The notes: generated from the sequence alone by a model not told the origin. Shown: positions 52,858 to 62,762, counted from the stretch's first letter. The stretch is DNA of 64,000 bases from Kitasatospora phosalacinea (GCF_000716545.1 NZ_JNWZ01000059.1:20260-84259), one strand, 5' to 3'. Translations and numbers: made by a program.

Positions 52858-52873
52858 TGTCAGACTTCTGACA
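52858..52873. promoter_or_regulatory. MarR operator site 2
   Basis: TGTCAGACTTCTGACA, same arms as site 1, 28 bases further on. Its last base is the A of the MarR start codon. Confidence 0.7.
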
Positions 52874-53331
52874 TGAGTCAAAGCGGAACCGGCATCGACC
52901 TGGACACCTCACTGGGCTACCTGCTGAAGGAGGCCTCGAGCGTCCTGCGCACGGCCATGGAGGAGGTGCTGCGGCCGCTCGGGATGACCGTGACGCACTA
53001 CTCCTGCCTGGAACTGCTGGCCCAGCGACCGGGCCTGTCCAACTCCGAGCTCGCGCGCGGCGCGTTCGTGACCCGGCAGTCGATGAACGTGCTGCTCCAG
53101 AACCTGGAGCGGGACGGCTACGTGACCAGGCCCGCGCAGGCCCCCGTCGGGAAGGCCCTGCCCGCGCGGCTCACGCCCCGCGGCCGGCGCAGCCTGGAGC
53201 GGGCGAGCGCGGCGGTCCGGTCCGTCGAGGTCCGGATGCTGGCGGGCATGACCGAGGCCGAGCAGGCGGACGCGCTCCGGAGCCTGCGGAGCATGATCCG
53301 CTCTCTGCGCGGCGACGCCGTCGGCGCGTAG
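52873..53331 (+). CDS. MarR family transcriptional regulator
   Basis: A 152-residue winged-helix regulator. DNA-binding region: HYSCLELLAQRPGLSNSELARGAFVTRQSMNVLLQNLERDGYV followed by the wing ALPARLTPRGRRSLERA. It is divergent from the VOC gene with two identical-arm palindromes in the 63-base gap. No ribosome binding site is visible before ATG 52873 and operator 2 touches the start codon, so a leaderless, autoregulated transcript is likely. Confidence 0.88.
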   Translation: MSQSGTGIDLDTSLGYLLKEASSVLRTAMEEVLRPLGMTVTHYSCLELLAQRPGLSNSELARGAFVTRQSMNVLLQNLERDGYVTRPAQAPVGKALPARLTPRGRRSLERASAAVRSVEVRMLAGMTEAEQADALRSLRSMIRSLRGDAVGA

Positions 53332-53438
53332 CCGCCCGGTCGGCCCCCGCCGCGTCCGCTCTTCGGCCCGGCCGCCCTCCCCCACCTGGGAGTTCACCGG
53401 AGCGGCGGCGAAAGTTTCGCAACCTGCGGGCCGGAGGG

Positions 53439-53468
53439 TTGACGGTGTCCCGCCAGCCTGGGTGGATG
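53439..53468 (+). promoter_or_regulatory. Possible promoter of the rhamnogalacturonan lyase gene
   Basis: TTGACG at 53439-53444 followed after 17-18 bases by a weak -10-like GTGGAT/TGGATG. The CebR box begins just after it, where it would block initiation. Confidence 0.35.
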
Positions 53469-53471
53469 TCA

Positions 53472-53485
53472 TGGGAGCGCTCCCA
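53472..53485. promoter_or_regulatory. CebR operator, perfect palindrome
   Basis: TGGGAGCGCTCCCA, identical to 23932-23945, lies 30 bases before the start of the CBM2 rhamnogalacturonan lyase gene. Confidence 0.85.
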
Positions 53486-53515
53486 GTTATCCGTCCCCTC
53501 CATGAAGGAGCAACG

Positions 53516-55750
53516 ATGGCAGGACATCGCAGGCGGTGGGCCGCGCGCCCGGTCGCGGGGCTGGCGGCGGGCGCGCTGGTCGCGGCCGGTGCGGGCTGGG
53601 CGGTCCAGCAGGCGGGCGCGGCTGCGGCCGGGTGCCGGGTCGACTACGCGGTCGCCGGCGCGTGGCAGGGCGGCTTCGGGGCGAACGTGCGGATCACCAA
53701 CCTGGGCGACGCCGTGACGAGTTGGACGCTCCAGTGGTCGTTCGCCAACGGCGAGCAGGTCACCCAGGCGTGGAACGCGGACGTGACCCTGGGCAGCACC
53801 CGGGTCACCGCGAAGAGCCTGGACTACAACGGCGCGGTGGCGACCGGCGGCAGCGTGAGCTTCGGCTTCAACGGTTCGGTGCCGGGCTCGGGCGCGGCCG
53901 CCGTGCCGAGCTCGTTCACGTTCAACGGCACGGTCTGCACCGGGAGTTCGACCACCTCTCCGGCGCCGGCCAGTCCGTCCCCGACCGCCCCGCCCGCCGG
54001 GCAGGGCCGGCAGGTGGAGAAGCTGGACCGCGGGCTGGTCTCGGTGCGCAGCGGCACGGGCAACCTGGTGTCCTGGCGCTGGCTGGCCACCGACCCGGAC
54101 GGCGTGGCGTTCAACGTCTACCGCGACGGCACCAGGGTGAACCCGGCGCCGCTGGCCACCGCGACGGACTACCTGGACTCCGGCGCCCCGGCCGGCGCCT
54201 CGTACACGGTGCGCGCGGTGGTGGGCGGGGTCGAGCAGGCCGCCTCGCCGGCCTCGATCGGCTTCGCGGACGGCTACCGGGACGTGCCGGTCTCCCCGCC
54301 GCCCGGCGGTTCGAACCCGGGCGGCTCCTACACCTACGAGGCGAACGACGCGAGCGTGGGCGACCTGGACGGCGACGGGCAGTACGAGTTCGTGCTGAAG
54401 TGGAACCCGACCGACGCCAAGGACAACTCGCAGTCCGGCTACACCGGCGACACCTACCTCGACGCGTACGAGCTGGACGGCACCCGGCTGTGGCGGATCG
54501 ACCTGGGGCACAACATCCGCTCCGGCGCGCACTACACGCAGTTCCAGGTGTACGACTACGACGGCGACGGGCGGGCCGAGGTCGCGGTGAAGACCGCGGA
54601 CGGCACGGTCGACGGCGCCGGGCGGGTCATCGGCAGCGCCACCGCCGACCACCGCAACTCCAGCGGGTACGTGCTGTCCGGGCCGGAGTACCTGACGGTC
54701 TTCGACGGGCGCAGCGGCGCCGCGCTGCAGAGCGTGGACTACGACCCGCCGCGCGGCACCGTCTCGGCGTGGGGCGACTCGTACGGCAACCGGGTCGACC
54801 GGTTCCTGGCCGGGACGGCGTACCTGGACGGCTCGCGCCCGTCGCTCGTGACGGCCCGCGGCTACTACACCCGGACCGTCGTCACCGCCTGGGACTGGCG
54901 CGGCGGCAGGCTCACCGAGCGGTGGAAGTTCGACTCGGACGCCGCCGGGAACGGCGCGTACGCGGGCCAGGGCGACCACCAGCTGTCCGTCGCGGACGTG
55001 GACGGCGACGGGCGGGACGAGATCGTGTACGGGGCGATGGCCCTGGACGACGACGGGCGCGGGCTGTGGAACACCGGGCAGGGGCACGGCGACGCGATGC
55101 ACGTCGGCGACCTCGACCCGAGCCGTCCGGGCCTGGAGGAGTTCAAGGTCGACGAGAGCACGGACAAGTACTCGGCCTGGTTCGCCGACGCGCGCACCGG
55201 CCGGATCCTGTGGCACCAGCCGGACTGCGCCTGCGACAACGGGCGCGGCGTCTCGGACGACGTGTACGCGGGCAGCCCGGGCGCCGAGTCCTGGTCGTCC
55301 GGGGTGAGCGGCCTCTACGGCGCCAAGGGGCAGGACGTCGGCCGCAAGCCGGGTTCGGCCAACTTCACGGTCTGGTGGGACGGCGACCCGGTGCGCGAAC
55401 TGCTCGACGGCACCCACGTCGACAAGTACGGCACCGCGGCCGACACCCGGCTGCTGACCGCCTCCGGCGTGCACTCCAACAACAGCACCAAGGCCACCCC
55501 GTCGCTGAGCGCCGACCTGTTCGGCGACTGGCGCGAGGAGGTGGTCTGGCCCACCACCGACAACCGGGCGCTGCGGATCTACTCCACGCCGGCGCCCACC
55601 TCGCTGCGGATCACCACGCTGATGCACGACGTCCAGTACCGGGAGGCCGTCGCCTGGCAGAACACCGCCTACAACCAGCCGCCGCACCCGAGCTTCTTCC
55701 TCGGCGACGGCATGCCGACCCCGCCGCGGCCCGCCGTGCGCACCCCCTGA
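53516..55750 (+). CDS. Secreted CBM2-rhamnogalacturonan lyase (PL11)
   Basis: A 744-residue secreted enzyme. Signal peptide (to about residue 37), CBM2 with CRVDYAVAGAWQGGFGANVRI to FTFNGTVCTG (about 39-143), a short Pro/Ser/Thr linker, a small N-terminal beta domain (VEKLDRGLVSVRSGTGNLVSWRW) and an eight-bladed-propeller PL11 lyase. Calcium-type repeats such as DGDGQYEF, DYDGDGRAEV and DVDGDGRDEI fit known PL11 lyases of YesW/YesX type, which cleave the rhamnogalacturonan-I backbone. The intact CBM2 would attach it to plant cell walls. A perfect CebR box lies just upstream. AAGGAG precedes the ATG. Confidence 0.88.
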   Translation: MAGHRRRWAARPVAGLAAGALVAAGAGWAVQQAGAAAAGCRVDYAVAGAWQGGFGANVRITNLGDAVTSWTLQWSFANGEQVTQAWNADVTLGSTRVTAKSLDYNGAVATGGSVSFGFNGSVPGSGAAAVPSSFTFNGTVCTGSSTTSPAPASPSPTAPPAGQGRQVEKLDRGLVSVRSGTGNLVSWRWLATDPDGVAFNVYRDGTRVNPAPLATATDYLDSGAPAGASYTVRAVVGGVEQAASPASIGFADGYRDVPVSPPPGGSNPGGSYTYEANDASVGDLDGDGQYEFVLKWNPTDAKDNSQSGYTGDTYLDAYELDGTRLWRIDLGHNIRSGAHYTQFQVYDYDGDGRAEVAVKTADGTVDGAGRVIGSATADHRNSSGYVLSGPEYLTVFDGRSGAALQSVDYDPPRGTVSAWGDSYGNRVDRFLAGTAYLDGSRPSLVTARGYYTRTVVTAWDWRGGRLTERWKFDSDAAGNGAYAGQGDHQLSVADVDGDGRDEIVYGAMALDDDGRGLWNTGQGHGDAMHVGDLDPSRPGLEEFKVDESTDKYSAWFADARTGRILWHQPDCACDNGRGVSDDVYAGSPGAESWSSGVSGLYGAKGQDVGRKPGSANFTVWWDGDPVRELLDGTHVDKYGTAADTRLLTASGVHSNNSTKATPSLSADLFGDWREEVVWPTTDNRALRIYSTPAPTSLRITTLMHDVQYREAVAWQNTAYNQPPHPSFFLGDGMPTPPRPAVRTP

Positions 55751-55782
55751 CCCGCCGCCCACCCGTCCTGACCTGCGCTCCC

Positions 55783-55811
55783 GGGCCCCGCCGACCGGTT
55801 CGGCGGGGCCC
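55783..55811 (+). terminator. Terminator after the PL11 gene
   Basis: Perfect 12-bp stem GGGCCCCGCCGA / TCGGCGGGGCCC with a five-base loop, 33 bases after the stop. Confidence 0.75.
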
Positions 55812-55849
55812 TTCCGGTGTCCGCGGCCGGATGTGACCAACCCCTCCGC

Positions 55850-56010
55850 CGCCTCGGTTGACTGCCCCGAAGCGGGCGTGGTGGGATCTTCGGGCCAAAC
55901 GGAGGCAAGCAGAGGAAGCCGGTGCGAGTCCGGCGCGGTCCCGCCACTGTGACCGGACACCCCGCGCGGGGGTGACCGGGAGTCAGGAGACTCTGGCCCC
56001 CGTTCCGTCG
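55850..56010 (+). ncRNA. Cobalamin riboswitch
   Basis: The stretch 55911-56000 contains the conserved B12-element core: AGAGGAAGCCGGTGCGAGTC, CGGCGCGGTCCCGCCACTGT, then GTGACCGGGAGTCAGGAGAC and CTCTGG. A stem with a CCCCGCGCGGGGG-type hairpin lies between. It is about 40 bases before cobD and should repress the cobalamin operon when adenosylcobalamin is plentiful. Outer boundaries are estimates. Confidence 0.92.
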
Positions 56011-56046
56011 ATCCAGGGCGCGGACCCTGAGTGAGGACACGACACC

Positions 56047-56988
56047 ATGGGGGCTGCCCCGTACCTGGTGGGCGCGGCCGCGGGGTACCTCGCGGACGCC
56101 CGGCTCGGAGACCCCCGGCGCGGACACCCCGTCGCCCTGTTCGGCACCGCCGCGGCCCGGCTGGAGCGCCGGCTGTGGCGCGACCACCGCGGGGCCGGGG
56201 CGCTGCACACGGCGCTCGCGGTCGGCGCGGTGGCGGGCGGGGCGGCGCTGGCCGCCCGAGCGGTGCGGCGCTCGCCGGTGGCGGCGGGTGCGCTGGCCGC
56301 CGCCGCCGCCTTCACGGTGCTGGGCGGCACCTCGCTGACCCGGGAGGCCCGGACGGTCGGGCGCTCGCTGGCGGACGGCGACCTGGCGGGCGCGCGGGAG
56401 CGGCTGCCGCACCTGTGCGGGCGCGACCCGTCCGGCCTGGACGAGCGGCAGGTGGCCCGGGCGGTGGTCGAGTCGGTCGCCGAGAACACCGCCGACGCGG
56501 TGGTCAACGCCCTGGTCTGGGGCGGCGTCGCGGGCGTGCCGGGGCTGCTGGCGTTCCGGGCCGTCAACACGCTGGACGCGATGGTCGGGCACCGGTCGGC
56601 GCGCTACCGCCGCTTCGGCTGGGCCGCGGCCCGGCTGGACGACGTCGCGGGCTGGCCGGGGGCGCGGCTGACCGCGCTGCTGACGGTCGCCGCGTCCGGC
56701 GCCCCGGCGCGGGCCTGGCGGGTCTGGCGGCGGGACGGCTCGGCGCACCCGAGCCCGAACGCGGGCCAGGCGGAGGCCGCGTTCGCGGGCGCGCTGGGCG
56801 TGCGGCTGGGCGGGACGCTGCGCTACGGCGAGCGGGTCGAGCACCGGCCGGTGCTGGGCGCGGAGCTGCCGCCGGTCGCCGTCGCCGACATCGAACGGGC
56901 CTGCCGCCTCTCCCGCCGGGTGGGCGCGCTCGCCCTGGCCGCGACGCTGGGCGTGCGGGCCGTACTGGGCGGACGGCGGCGCGGGTGA
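56047..56988 (+). CDS. cobD: Adenosylcobinamide-phosphate synthase (CbiB/CobD)
   Basis: A 313-residue membrane protein with four to five hydrophobic segments. It attaches aminopropanol (phosphate) to adenosylcobyric acid. Family features are [21 protein letters not shown] at the N-terminus, [59 protein letters not shown] and [23 protein letters not shown]. It is the first gene after the riboswitch. A 121-base gap separates it from cobQ. Confidence 0.93.
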   Translation: MGAAPYLVGAAAGYLADARLGDPRRGHPVALFGTAAARLERRLWRDHRGAGALHTALAVGAVAGGAALAARAVRRSPVAAGALAAAAAFTVLGGTSLTREARTVGRSLADGDLAGARERLPHLCGRDPSGLDERQVARAVVESVAENTADAVVNALVWGGVAGVPGLLAFRAVNTLDAMVGHRSARYRRFGWAAARLDDVAGWPGARLTALLTVAASGAPARAWRVWRRDGSAHPSPNAGQAEAAFAGALGVRLGGTLRYGERVEHRPVLGAELPPVAVADIERACRLSRRVGALALAATLGVRAVLGGRRRG

Positions 56989-57109
56989 ACCCGCCGCGGC
57001 GCGGCCTCGTGGTTCGACTGACTTCGACGGCGCGGGACTCCGGCGGACCGCCGGTCTCCTCCCGCCGTTCCGCGCGCCCCGGTCGGGGCGCCTCGAAAGG
57101 AGTTCTCCG

Positions 57110-58660
57110 GTGAACGGCGCACTGTTGGTGGCCGGGACGACCTCGGACGCCGGGAAGAGCGTGGTGACGGCGGGCATCTGCCGCTGGCTGGCCCGGCAGG
57201 GGGTGCGGGTGGCGCCGTTCAAGGCGCAGAACATGTCGCTGAACTCGTTCGTGACGGCCGACGGCGCGGAGATCGGGCGGGCGCAGGCGATGCAGGCGCA
57301 GGCGGCGGGGGTGGCGCCGGAGGCGGCGATGAACCCGGTGCTGCTGAAGCCGGGCGCGGACGGGCGCAGCCAGGTGGTGCTGCTGGGGCGGCCGGTCGCG
57401 GAGGTCGGGGCGCTGGACTACCGGGAGCGCAAACCCGTCCTGCTGGAGCGGGCGTTGGAGTGCCTGGCGGACCTGCGCTCGCGCTTCGACGTGGTGGTGT
57501 GCGAGGGCGCGGGCTCCCCGGCGGAGATCAACCTGCGGGACGGGGACATCGCCAACATGGGTCTGGCGACGGCGGCCCGGCTCCCGGTCGTGGTGGTCGG
57601 GGACATCGACCGGGGCGGGGTGTTCGCGTCGATGTTCGGGACGCTGGCGCTGCTGTCGCCGCAGGACCAGTCGCTGGTGGCGGGGTGGCTCGTCAACAAG
57701 TTCCGCGGTGACGCCCGGCTGCTGGAGCCCGGGCTGGAGATGCTGCGGGGGCTGACGGGCCGTCCGGTGCTGGGGACGCTGCCGATGCTGCCCGGGCTGT
57801 GGCTGGACGCGGAGGACTCGCTCGGCCTGGCGTCGGTGGCGTCCCGGCCGGCGGCGGGCGGTCCGGTGGGCGCGGAGGTGCTGCGGGTCGCGGTGGTGCG
57901 GCTGCCCCGGCTGTCGAACTTCACGGACGTGGACGCGCTGGCGCAGGAGCCGGGCGTGCTGGTGCGCTGGGTGACCCGGCCGGAGGAGCTGGCGGACGCG
58001 GACCTGGTGGTGCTGCCGGGCACCAGGGCGACCGTCGCGGACCTGGCCTGGCTGCGCGGGCGGGGCCTGGCGGAGCCCTTGGCGGCGCGGGCCGCGGCGG
58101 GGCTGCCGGTGCTGGGGGTGTGCGGCGGCTACCAGATGCTGGGCCGGGAGATCGTGGACGCGGTGGAGTCGAAGTCGTCCGGCGCGGTGGACGGCCTGGG
58201 GCTGCTGCCGGTCCGGGTGGTGTTCGGCGCGCGGAAGGTGCTGGCCCGGCCGTCGGGGGTGGCGCTGGGCGAGCCGGTGGAGGGCTACGAGATCCACCAC
58301 GGGGTGGTGGCGGCGGAGGGCGGCGACCCGTTCGTCACGGACGCCGCCGGGCGGCCGCTGGACGGCTGCCGGGCGGGCGCGGTGTGGGGCACCACCTGGC
58401 ACGGCCTGCTGGAGAACGACGCGTTCCGGCGGGCCTTCCTGGCCGAGGTGTCCCGCGCCGCCGGCCGCGCGTTCGTCCCGGCGCCGGACACCTCGTTCGC
58501 CGCCGCCCGCGAACAACAGCTGGACGCGCTGGGCGACCTGGTGGCGGAGCACGCCGACACGGACGCGCTGTGGAAGCTGATCGAGAACGGGGCACCGGCG
58601 GGACTGCCGTTCGTGCCGCCCGGGGCCCCGGCCCCACTGGAGAGGGGAAGTGCCGAGTGA
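57110..58660 (+). CDS. cobQ: Cobyric acid synthase
   Basis: A 516-residue glutamine-dependent amidase making cobyric acid from adenosylcobyrinic a,c-diamide. N-terminal synthetase domain with P-loop GTTSDAGKS (residues 9-17) and [22 protein letters not shown]. The C-terminal glutaminase domain has the nucleophile C338 in [10 protein letters not shown] and a conserved histidine in EIHHG. GTG 57110 with AAAGGAG upstream. Its stop overlaps the next start (GTGA). Confidence 0.95.
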   Translation: MNGALLVAGTTSDAGKSVVTAGICRWLARQGVRVAPFKAQNMSLNSFVTADGAEIGRAQAMQAQAAGVAPEAAMNPVLLKPGADGRSQVVLLGRPVAEVGALDYRERKPVLLERALECLADLRSRFDVVVCEGAGSPAEINLRDGDIANMGLATAARLPVVVVGDIDRGGVFASMFGTLALLSPQDQSLVAGWLVNKFRGDARLLEPGLEMLRGLTGRPVLGTLPMLPGLWLDAEDSLGLASVASRPAAGGPVGAEVLRVAVVRLPRLSNFTDVDALAQEPGVLVRWVTRPEELADADLVVLPGTRATVADLAWLRGRGLAEPLAARAAAGLPVLGVCGGYQMLGREIVDAVESKSSGAVDGLGLLPVRVVFGARKVLARPSGVALGEPVEGYEIHHGVVAAEGGDPFVTDAAGRPLDGCRAGAVWGTTWHGLLENDAFRRAFLAEVSRAAGRAFVPAPDTSFAAAREQQLDALGDLVAEHADTDALWKLIENGAPAGLPFVPPGAPAPLERGSAE

Positions 58661-60741
58661 CCGAGGCCCGTTATCCGTTCACGGCGATCGTGGGCATGGA
58701 CGACCTGCGGCTGGGGCTGCTGCTGAACGCGGTCTCGCCGGCCGTGGGCGGGGTGCTGGTGCGCGGCGAGAAGGGGACGGCGAAGTCGACGATGGTGCGG
58801 GCCCTGGCCGGGCTGCTGCCGTCGATCGCCACGGTGCCGGGGTGCCGGTTCGCCTGCGACCCGGCGGCGCCGGACCCGCAGTGCCCGGACGGGCCGCACG
58901 CGGGGGCGGCGGTGGCCGAACGGCCCGCGTTCCTGGTGGAGTTGCCGGTGGGCGTCTCCGAGGACCGGGTGGTCGGCTCGCTGGACCTGGAGCGGGCGCT
59001 CGCCGAGGGCGTGAAGGCGTACGAGCCGGGACTGCTGGCGAAGGCGCACCGCGGGGTGCTGTACATCGACGAGGTGAACCTGCTCCAGGACCACCTGGTG
59101 GACCTGCTGCTGGACGCGGCCGCGATGGGGCGCTCGTACGTGGAGCGCGAGGGCGTGTCGGTGCGGCACGCGGCGCGGTTCCTGCTGGTGGGGACGATGA
59201 ACCCGGAGGAGGGCGAGCTGCGGCCGCAGCTGCTGGACCGGTTCGGGCTGACGGTGGAGATCGCGGCGACCCGGGACGCGGACGAGCGCGCCGAGGTGGT
59301 GCGCCGACGCCTAGCGTACGACGCCGATCCGGCGGGTTTCGCGGCGCGTTGGAGCGAGCGGGAACGCGAGCTGGCCGAACGGATCACCGTCGCGCGGGAG
59401 TTGCTTCCGCAGGTCGAGCTGTCAGACCTGGCGCTGCGTCAGATCACGGCGGTGTGCGCGGCGTTCGAGGTGGACGGGCTGCGGGCGGACATCGTGATGG
59501 CGCGCACCGCGGTGGCGCTGGCCGCCTGGGCGGGGCGCACCGGGGTGCTGGAGGAGGACGTCCGCACGGCCGCCCGGCTGGCGCTGCCGCACCGGCGGCG
59601 GCGCAACCCGTTCGACGCGCCCGGGCTGGACGAGGAGCAGTTGGACCGCACGCTGGCCGAGCACCAGGGCCCGCCGGACGGTGGCGGTCCGGACGGCGGC
59701 GGCCCGGACGACGGCGGCCCGGACGACGGCGGCCCTGGCGGTGACGGCGGCGGTCCGGACGGCGACGGCGGCCCCGGTGGTGACGGCGGCGGCGGTGGCG
59801 CACCCGAGCCCGGCGGGCCCGACCGGCCTTCCGGTGAGGAGACTTCGCAGGACGCGCCCGCCCCGCCCCGGCAACGCCCGGGCGGATCGCGGGAGTCGGC
59901 GCCGGTGGCGGCCGACCGGCCGTACCGCACCCGGCTGTTCGAGGTGGACGGCACCGGCCGGGGCGCGCAGGGCCGGCGCTCCCCCGCCGAGACCGACGCC
60001 GGGCACACCATCCGGGCCCGCCGCCCGCGGGGCCGGCTGTCCCGGCTGCACCTGAGCGCGACGCTGCGCGCGGCGGCCCCGCACCAGGCGGCGCGGGGGC
60101 GGGACGGGCGGGCGCTGGTGCTGCGCCGGGACGACCTGCGCGAGCAGGTGCGCCGGGGCCGGGAGTCGAACCTGGTGCTGTTCGTGGTGGACGCCTCGGG
60201 TTCGATGGCGGCCCGGCAGCGGATGACGGCGGTCAAGGGCGCCGTCCTCTCCCTGCTGATGGACGCCTACCAGCGGCGCGACAAGGTCGGGCTGGTGACG
60301 TTCCGGGGCGCGGGCGCGGAGCTGGCGCTGCCGCCGACCTCCTCGGTGGAGGTGGGCGCGGCCCGGCTGGAGCAGCTGCCGACCGGCGGACGGACGCCGC
60401 TGGCGGCGGGCCTGCTGCGGGCGCACGAGGTGCTGCGGGTGGAGCGGCTGCGCGACCCGGACCGGCGCCCGCTGCTGGTGGTGGTGACCGACGGCCGGGC
60501 CACCGGCGGGGCGGACGCGCTGCCCCGGGCCCGCCGGGCGGCGGGGCTGCTGGCCGCGCAGGGCGTGGCCGCGGTGGTGCTGGACTGCGAGTCCGGGCCC
60601 GTCCGGCTGGGCCTGGCACGGGAGTTGGCGGCGCACCTGAACGGTGACGCGGTCAGTCTGGACGAACTTCGGGCCGAGGGTGTGGCCTCGCTGGTGCGCG
60701 AAGCGCGCGCCATGACGACGACGACGCGAAAGGCGGCGTGA
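58657..60741 (+). CDS. Fused ChlI-ChlD-type chelatase subunit
   Basis: A 694-residue AAA+ protein joining both accessory subunits of Mg/Co chelatases. The ChlI part has Walker A GEKGTAKS (residues 37-44), Walker B with [10 protein letters not shown] and sensor [18 protein letters not shown] 45-residue Gly/Asp/Pro linker follows, then a VWA domain with MIDAS DASGSM (from D512). In cobalamin operons such proteins work with CobN to insert cobalt. No cobN is in the window, so it must lie elsewhere. GTG 58657 overlaps the cobQ stop. Confidence 0.9.
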   Translation: MTEARYPFTAIVGMDDLRLGLLLNAVSPAVGGVLVRGEKGTAKSTMVRALAGLLPSIATVPGCRFACDPAAPDPQCPDGPHAGAAVAERPAFLVELPVGVSEDRVVGSLDLERALAEGVKAYEPGLLAKAHRGVLYIDEVNLLQDHLVDLLLDAAAMGRSYVEREGVSVRHAARFLLVGTMNPEEGELRPQLLDRFGLTVEIAATRDADERAEVVRRRLAYDADPAGFAARWSERERELAERITVARELLPQVELSDLALRQITAVCAAFEVDGLRADIVMARTAVALAAWAGRTGVLEEDVRTAARLALPHRRRRNPFDAPGLDEEQLDRTLAEHQGPPDGGGPDGGGPDDGGPDDGGPGGDGGGPDGDGGPGGDGGGGGAPEPGGPDRPSGEETSQDAPAPPRQRPGGSRESAPVAADRPYRTRLFEVDGTGRGAQGRRSPAETDAGHTIRARRPRGRLSRLHLSATLRAAAPHQAARGRDGRALVLRRDDLREQVRRGRESNLVLFVVDASGSMAARQRMTAVKGAVLSLLMDAYQRRDKVGLVTFRGAGAELALPPTSSVEVGAARLEQLPTGGRTPLAAGLLRAHEVLRVERLRDPDRRPLLVVVTDGRATGGADALPRARRAAGLLAAQGVAAVVLDCESGPVRLGLARELAAHLNGDAVSLDELRAEGVASLVREARAMTTTTRKAA
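59680..59805 (+). repeat. Degenerate tandem repeat in the chelatase linker
   Basis: Repeated 15-base units of the GGCGGCCCGGACGAC type encode [10 protein letters not shown] repeats, an acidic flexible linker prone to slippage. Confidence 0.7.
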
Positions 60742-61343
60742 GCGGTATGCCCAAGGGAGTGGCGGAGAACGTCCCGGACGACGGCCTGACGACGCGTCAG
60801 CGCCGGACGCTGCCGATCACGGCGGTGCACACCGGGCCGGGCAAGGGCAAGTCGACGGCGGCGTTCGGGATGGCGCTGCGGGCCTGGAACCAGGGTTGGC
60901 CGGTCGGGGTGTTCCAGTTCGTGAAGTCGGCGAAGTGGAAGGTCGGCGAGGAGAACGCGCTGCGGGTGCTCGGCGAGTCCGGGCAGGGCGGCACGGTGGC
61001 CTGGCACAAGATGGGGTCGGGCTGGTCGTGGGTGCAGCGCGACATCGAGTCCTCCGAGGAGGCGGCCCGGGAGGGCTGGGCGCAGGTCAAGCGGGACTTG
61101 GCGGCCGAGACGTACCGGTTCTACGTGCTGGACGAGTTCACCTACCCGCTGCACTGGGGGTGGATCGACGTGGCGGAGGTGGTCGAGGTGCTGCGGGAGC
61201 GGCCGGGCAGCCAGCACGTGGTGGTGACGGGCCGGTACGCGCCCGAGCCGCTGCTCGAACTGGCCGACCTCGTCACCGAGATGACGAAGGTGAAGCATCC
61301 GATGGACGCGGGCCGCAAGGGCCAGCGCGGGATCGAGTGGTAG
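60738..61343 (+). CDS. cobO: Cob(I)yrinic acid a,c-diamide adenosyltransferase
   Basis: A 201-residue CobA/CobO-type P-loop enzyme attaching the adenosyl group to the corrinoid cobalt. P-loop GPGKGKS (residues 33-39), FQFVKSAKWKVGEENAL, and the conserved MGSGWSWVQRDIESSEEAA and FYVLDEFTYPLHWGWIDVAEVV. GTG 60738 overlaps the chelatase stop (GTGA); ATG 60747 is a possible alternative start. It has the usual length and operon place. Confidence 0.95.
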   Translation: MSGMPKGVAENVPDDGLTTRQRRTLPITAVHTGPGKGKSTAAFGMALRAWNQGWPVGVFQFVKSAKWKVGEENALRVLGESGQGGTVAWHKMGSGWSWVQRDIESSEEAAREGWAQVKRDLAAETYRFYVLDEFTYPLHWGWIDVAEVVEVLRERPGSQHVVVTGRYAPEPLLELADLVTEMTKVKHPMDAGRKGQRGIEW

Positions 61344-61347
61344 CGGG

Positions 61348-62724
61348 TTGAGCGACGTGATTCCCCGGCTGGTGGTGGCCGCTCCCTCCTCCGGCGCGGG
61401 CAAGACCACGGTGGCCACCGGCTTGATCGCGGCGCTGGCCGCGCGCGGGCTGAAGGTCTCCCCGCACAAGGTCGGCCCCGACTACATCGACCCCGGCTAC
61501 CACGCGCTGGCCGCCGGGCGCCCGGGCCGCAACCTGGACGCCTGGATGAGCGGCCCGGAGCGGATCGCCCCGCTGTTCGCGCACGGCGCGGCCGGGGCGG
61601 ACGTGGCCGTGGTCGAGGGCGTGATGGGCCTGTACGACGGGGCCGCCGGGCGGGGCGAACTCGCCTCCACCGCGCAGGTGGCGAAGCTGCTGCGGGCGCC
61701 GGTGGTGCTGGTGGTGGACGCCTCCTCGCAGTCCAGGTCGGTGGCGGCGCTGGTGCACGGCTTCGCGTCCTGGGACCCGCAGGTCCGGCTGGCCGGGGTG
61801 ATCCTGAACAAGGTCGCCTCGGACCGGCACGAGACGCTGCTGCGCGAGGCCCTGGAGGAGGGCTCGGGCGTGCCGGTGCTGGGCGCGGTGCGCCGGGCCG
61901 GGGCGGTGGACACGCCGTCCCGGCACCTGGGCCTGGTCCCGGCCGTGGAGCGCTCCGCGGAGGCGCTGCGGGCGGTGCGCGAGATGGGCGAACTGGTGGG
62001 CCGCTCGGTCGACCTGGACGCGGTGCTGGCGCTGGCCCGGACCGCCCCGCCGCTGCCCGACGGCCCTTGGGACGCGGCGGCGGAGGTCGAACCGGTGGCC
62101 GGGCCCCGGCCCCGGATCGCGCTGGCGGGCGGCGCGGCGTTCTCCTTCTCGTACGCGGAGAACGCCGAACTGCTGGCCGCCGCCGGCGCCGAGGTGGTGC
62201 CCTTCGACCCGCTGCACGACGAGCGGCTGCCGGAGCGGACGGCCGCGCTGGTGATCGGCGGCGGCTTCCCCGAGGTGTACGTCTCCGAGCTGAGCGCCAA
62301 CGCGGCACTGCGCGGGGCGGTGGCCGAACTGGCTGCGTCCGGCGCGCCGGTGGTCGGCGAGTGCGCCGGACTGCTGTACCTGGGGCGGGAGTTGGACGGT
62401 CTGCCGATGTGCGGGGTGCTGGGTTCCACCGCCCGGATGACGCCCCGGCTGACCCTCGGCTACCGGGAGGCGGTGGCGCTCGCCGACTCCCCGCTGGCGG
62501 CGGCCGGCTCCCGGGTGCGCGGCCACGAGTTCCACCGCACCGCCACCGACCCGGCGGCCGGCCCGTCCCCCGCCTGGGGCTGGCGCACCCCGGCCGGCCC
62601 GCACACCGAGGGCCACCTGCACGGCTCGGTGCACGCCTCGTACCTGCACCTGCACTGGACGGGCGCGCCCGCGCTGCCGTCCCGGCTGGTGCGGCACGCC
62701 GCCGAGTGGGACCGGAAGCGGTGA
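61348..62724 (+). CDS. cobB: Cobyrinate a,c-diamide synthase
   Basis: A 458-residue CobB/CbiA-type enzyme that amidates the a and c carboxylates of cobyrinate with glutamine and ATP. P-loop SSGAGKTT (residues 14-21), HKVGPDYIDPGYH, VEGVMGLYDG and the glutaminase nucleophile C339 in GECAGLLYLG. The start is TTG 61348 four bases after cobO; a GTG at 61357 is the alternative. It is the last gene of the riboswitch-controlled operon; a terminator follows. Confidence 0.95.
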   Translation: MSDVIPRLVVAAPSSGAGKTTVATGLIAALAARGLKVSPHKVGPDYIDPGYHALAAGRPGRNLDAWMSGPERIAPLFAHGAAGADVAVVEGVMGLYDGAAGRGELASTAQVAKLLRAPVVLVVDASSQSRSVAALVHGFASWDPQVRLAGVILNKVASDRHETLLREALEEGSGVPVLGAVRRAGAVDTPSRHLGLVPAVERSAEALRAVREMGELVGRSVDLDAVLALARTAPPLPDGPWDAAAEVEPVAGPRPRIALAGGAAFSFSYAENAELLAAAGAEVVPFDPLHDERLPERTAALVIGGGFPEVYVSELSANAALRGAVAELAASGAPVVGECAGLLYLGRELDGLPMCGVLGSTARMTPRLTLGYREAVALADSPLAAAGSRVRGHEFHRTATDPAAGPSPAWGWRTPAGPHTEGHLHGSVHASYLHLHWTGAPALPSRLVRHAAEWDRKR

Positions 62725-62733
62725 TGCCGCCGG

Positions 62734-62762
62734 GGGCCGGGTGACGGCGTGTCACCCGGCCC
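62734..62762. terminator. Bidirectional terminator after cobB
   Basis: Perfect 12-bp stem GGGCCGGGTGAC / GTCACCCGGCCC with a five-base loop between the convergent cobB and membrane-protein genes. Confidence 0.75.

Noticed and set aside
53171..55960. 929-codon minus-strand open frame
   Set aside because: It is the antisense shadow of the MarR and PL11 genes, with no recognisable domain.
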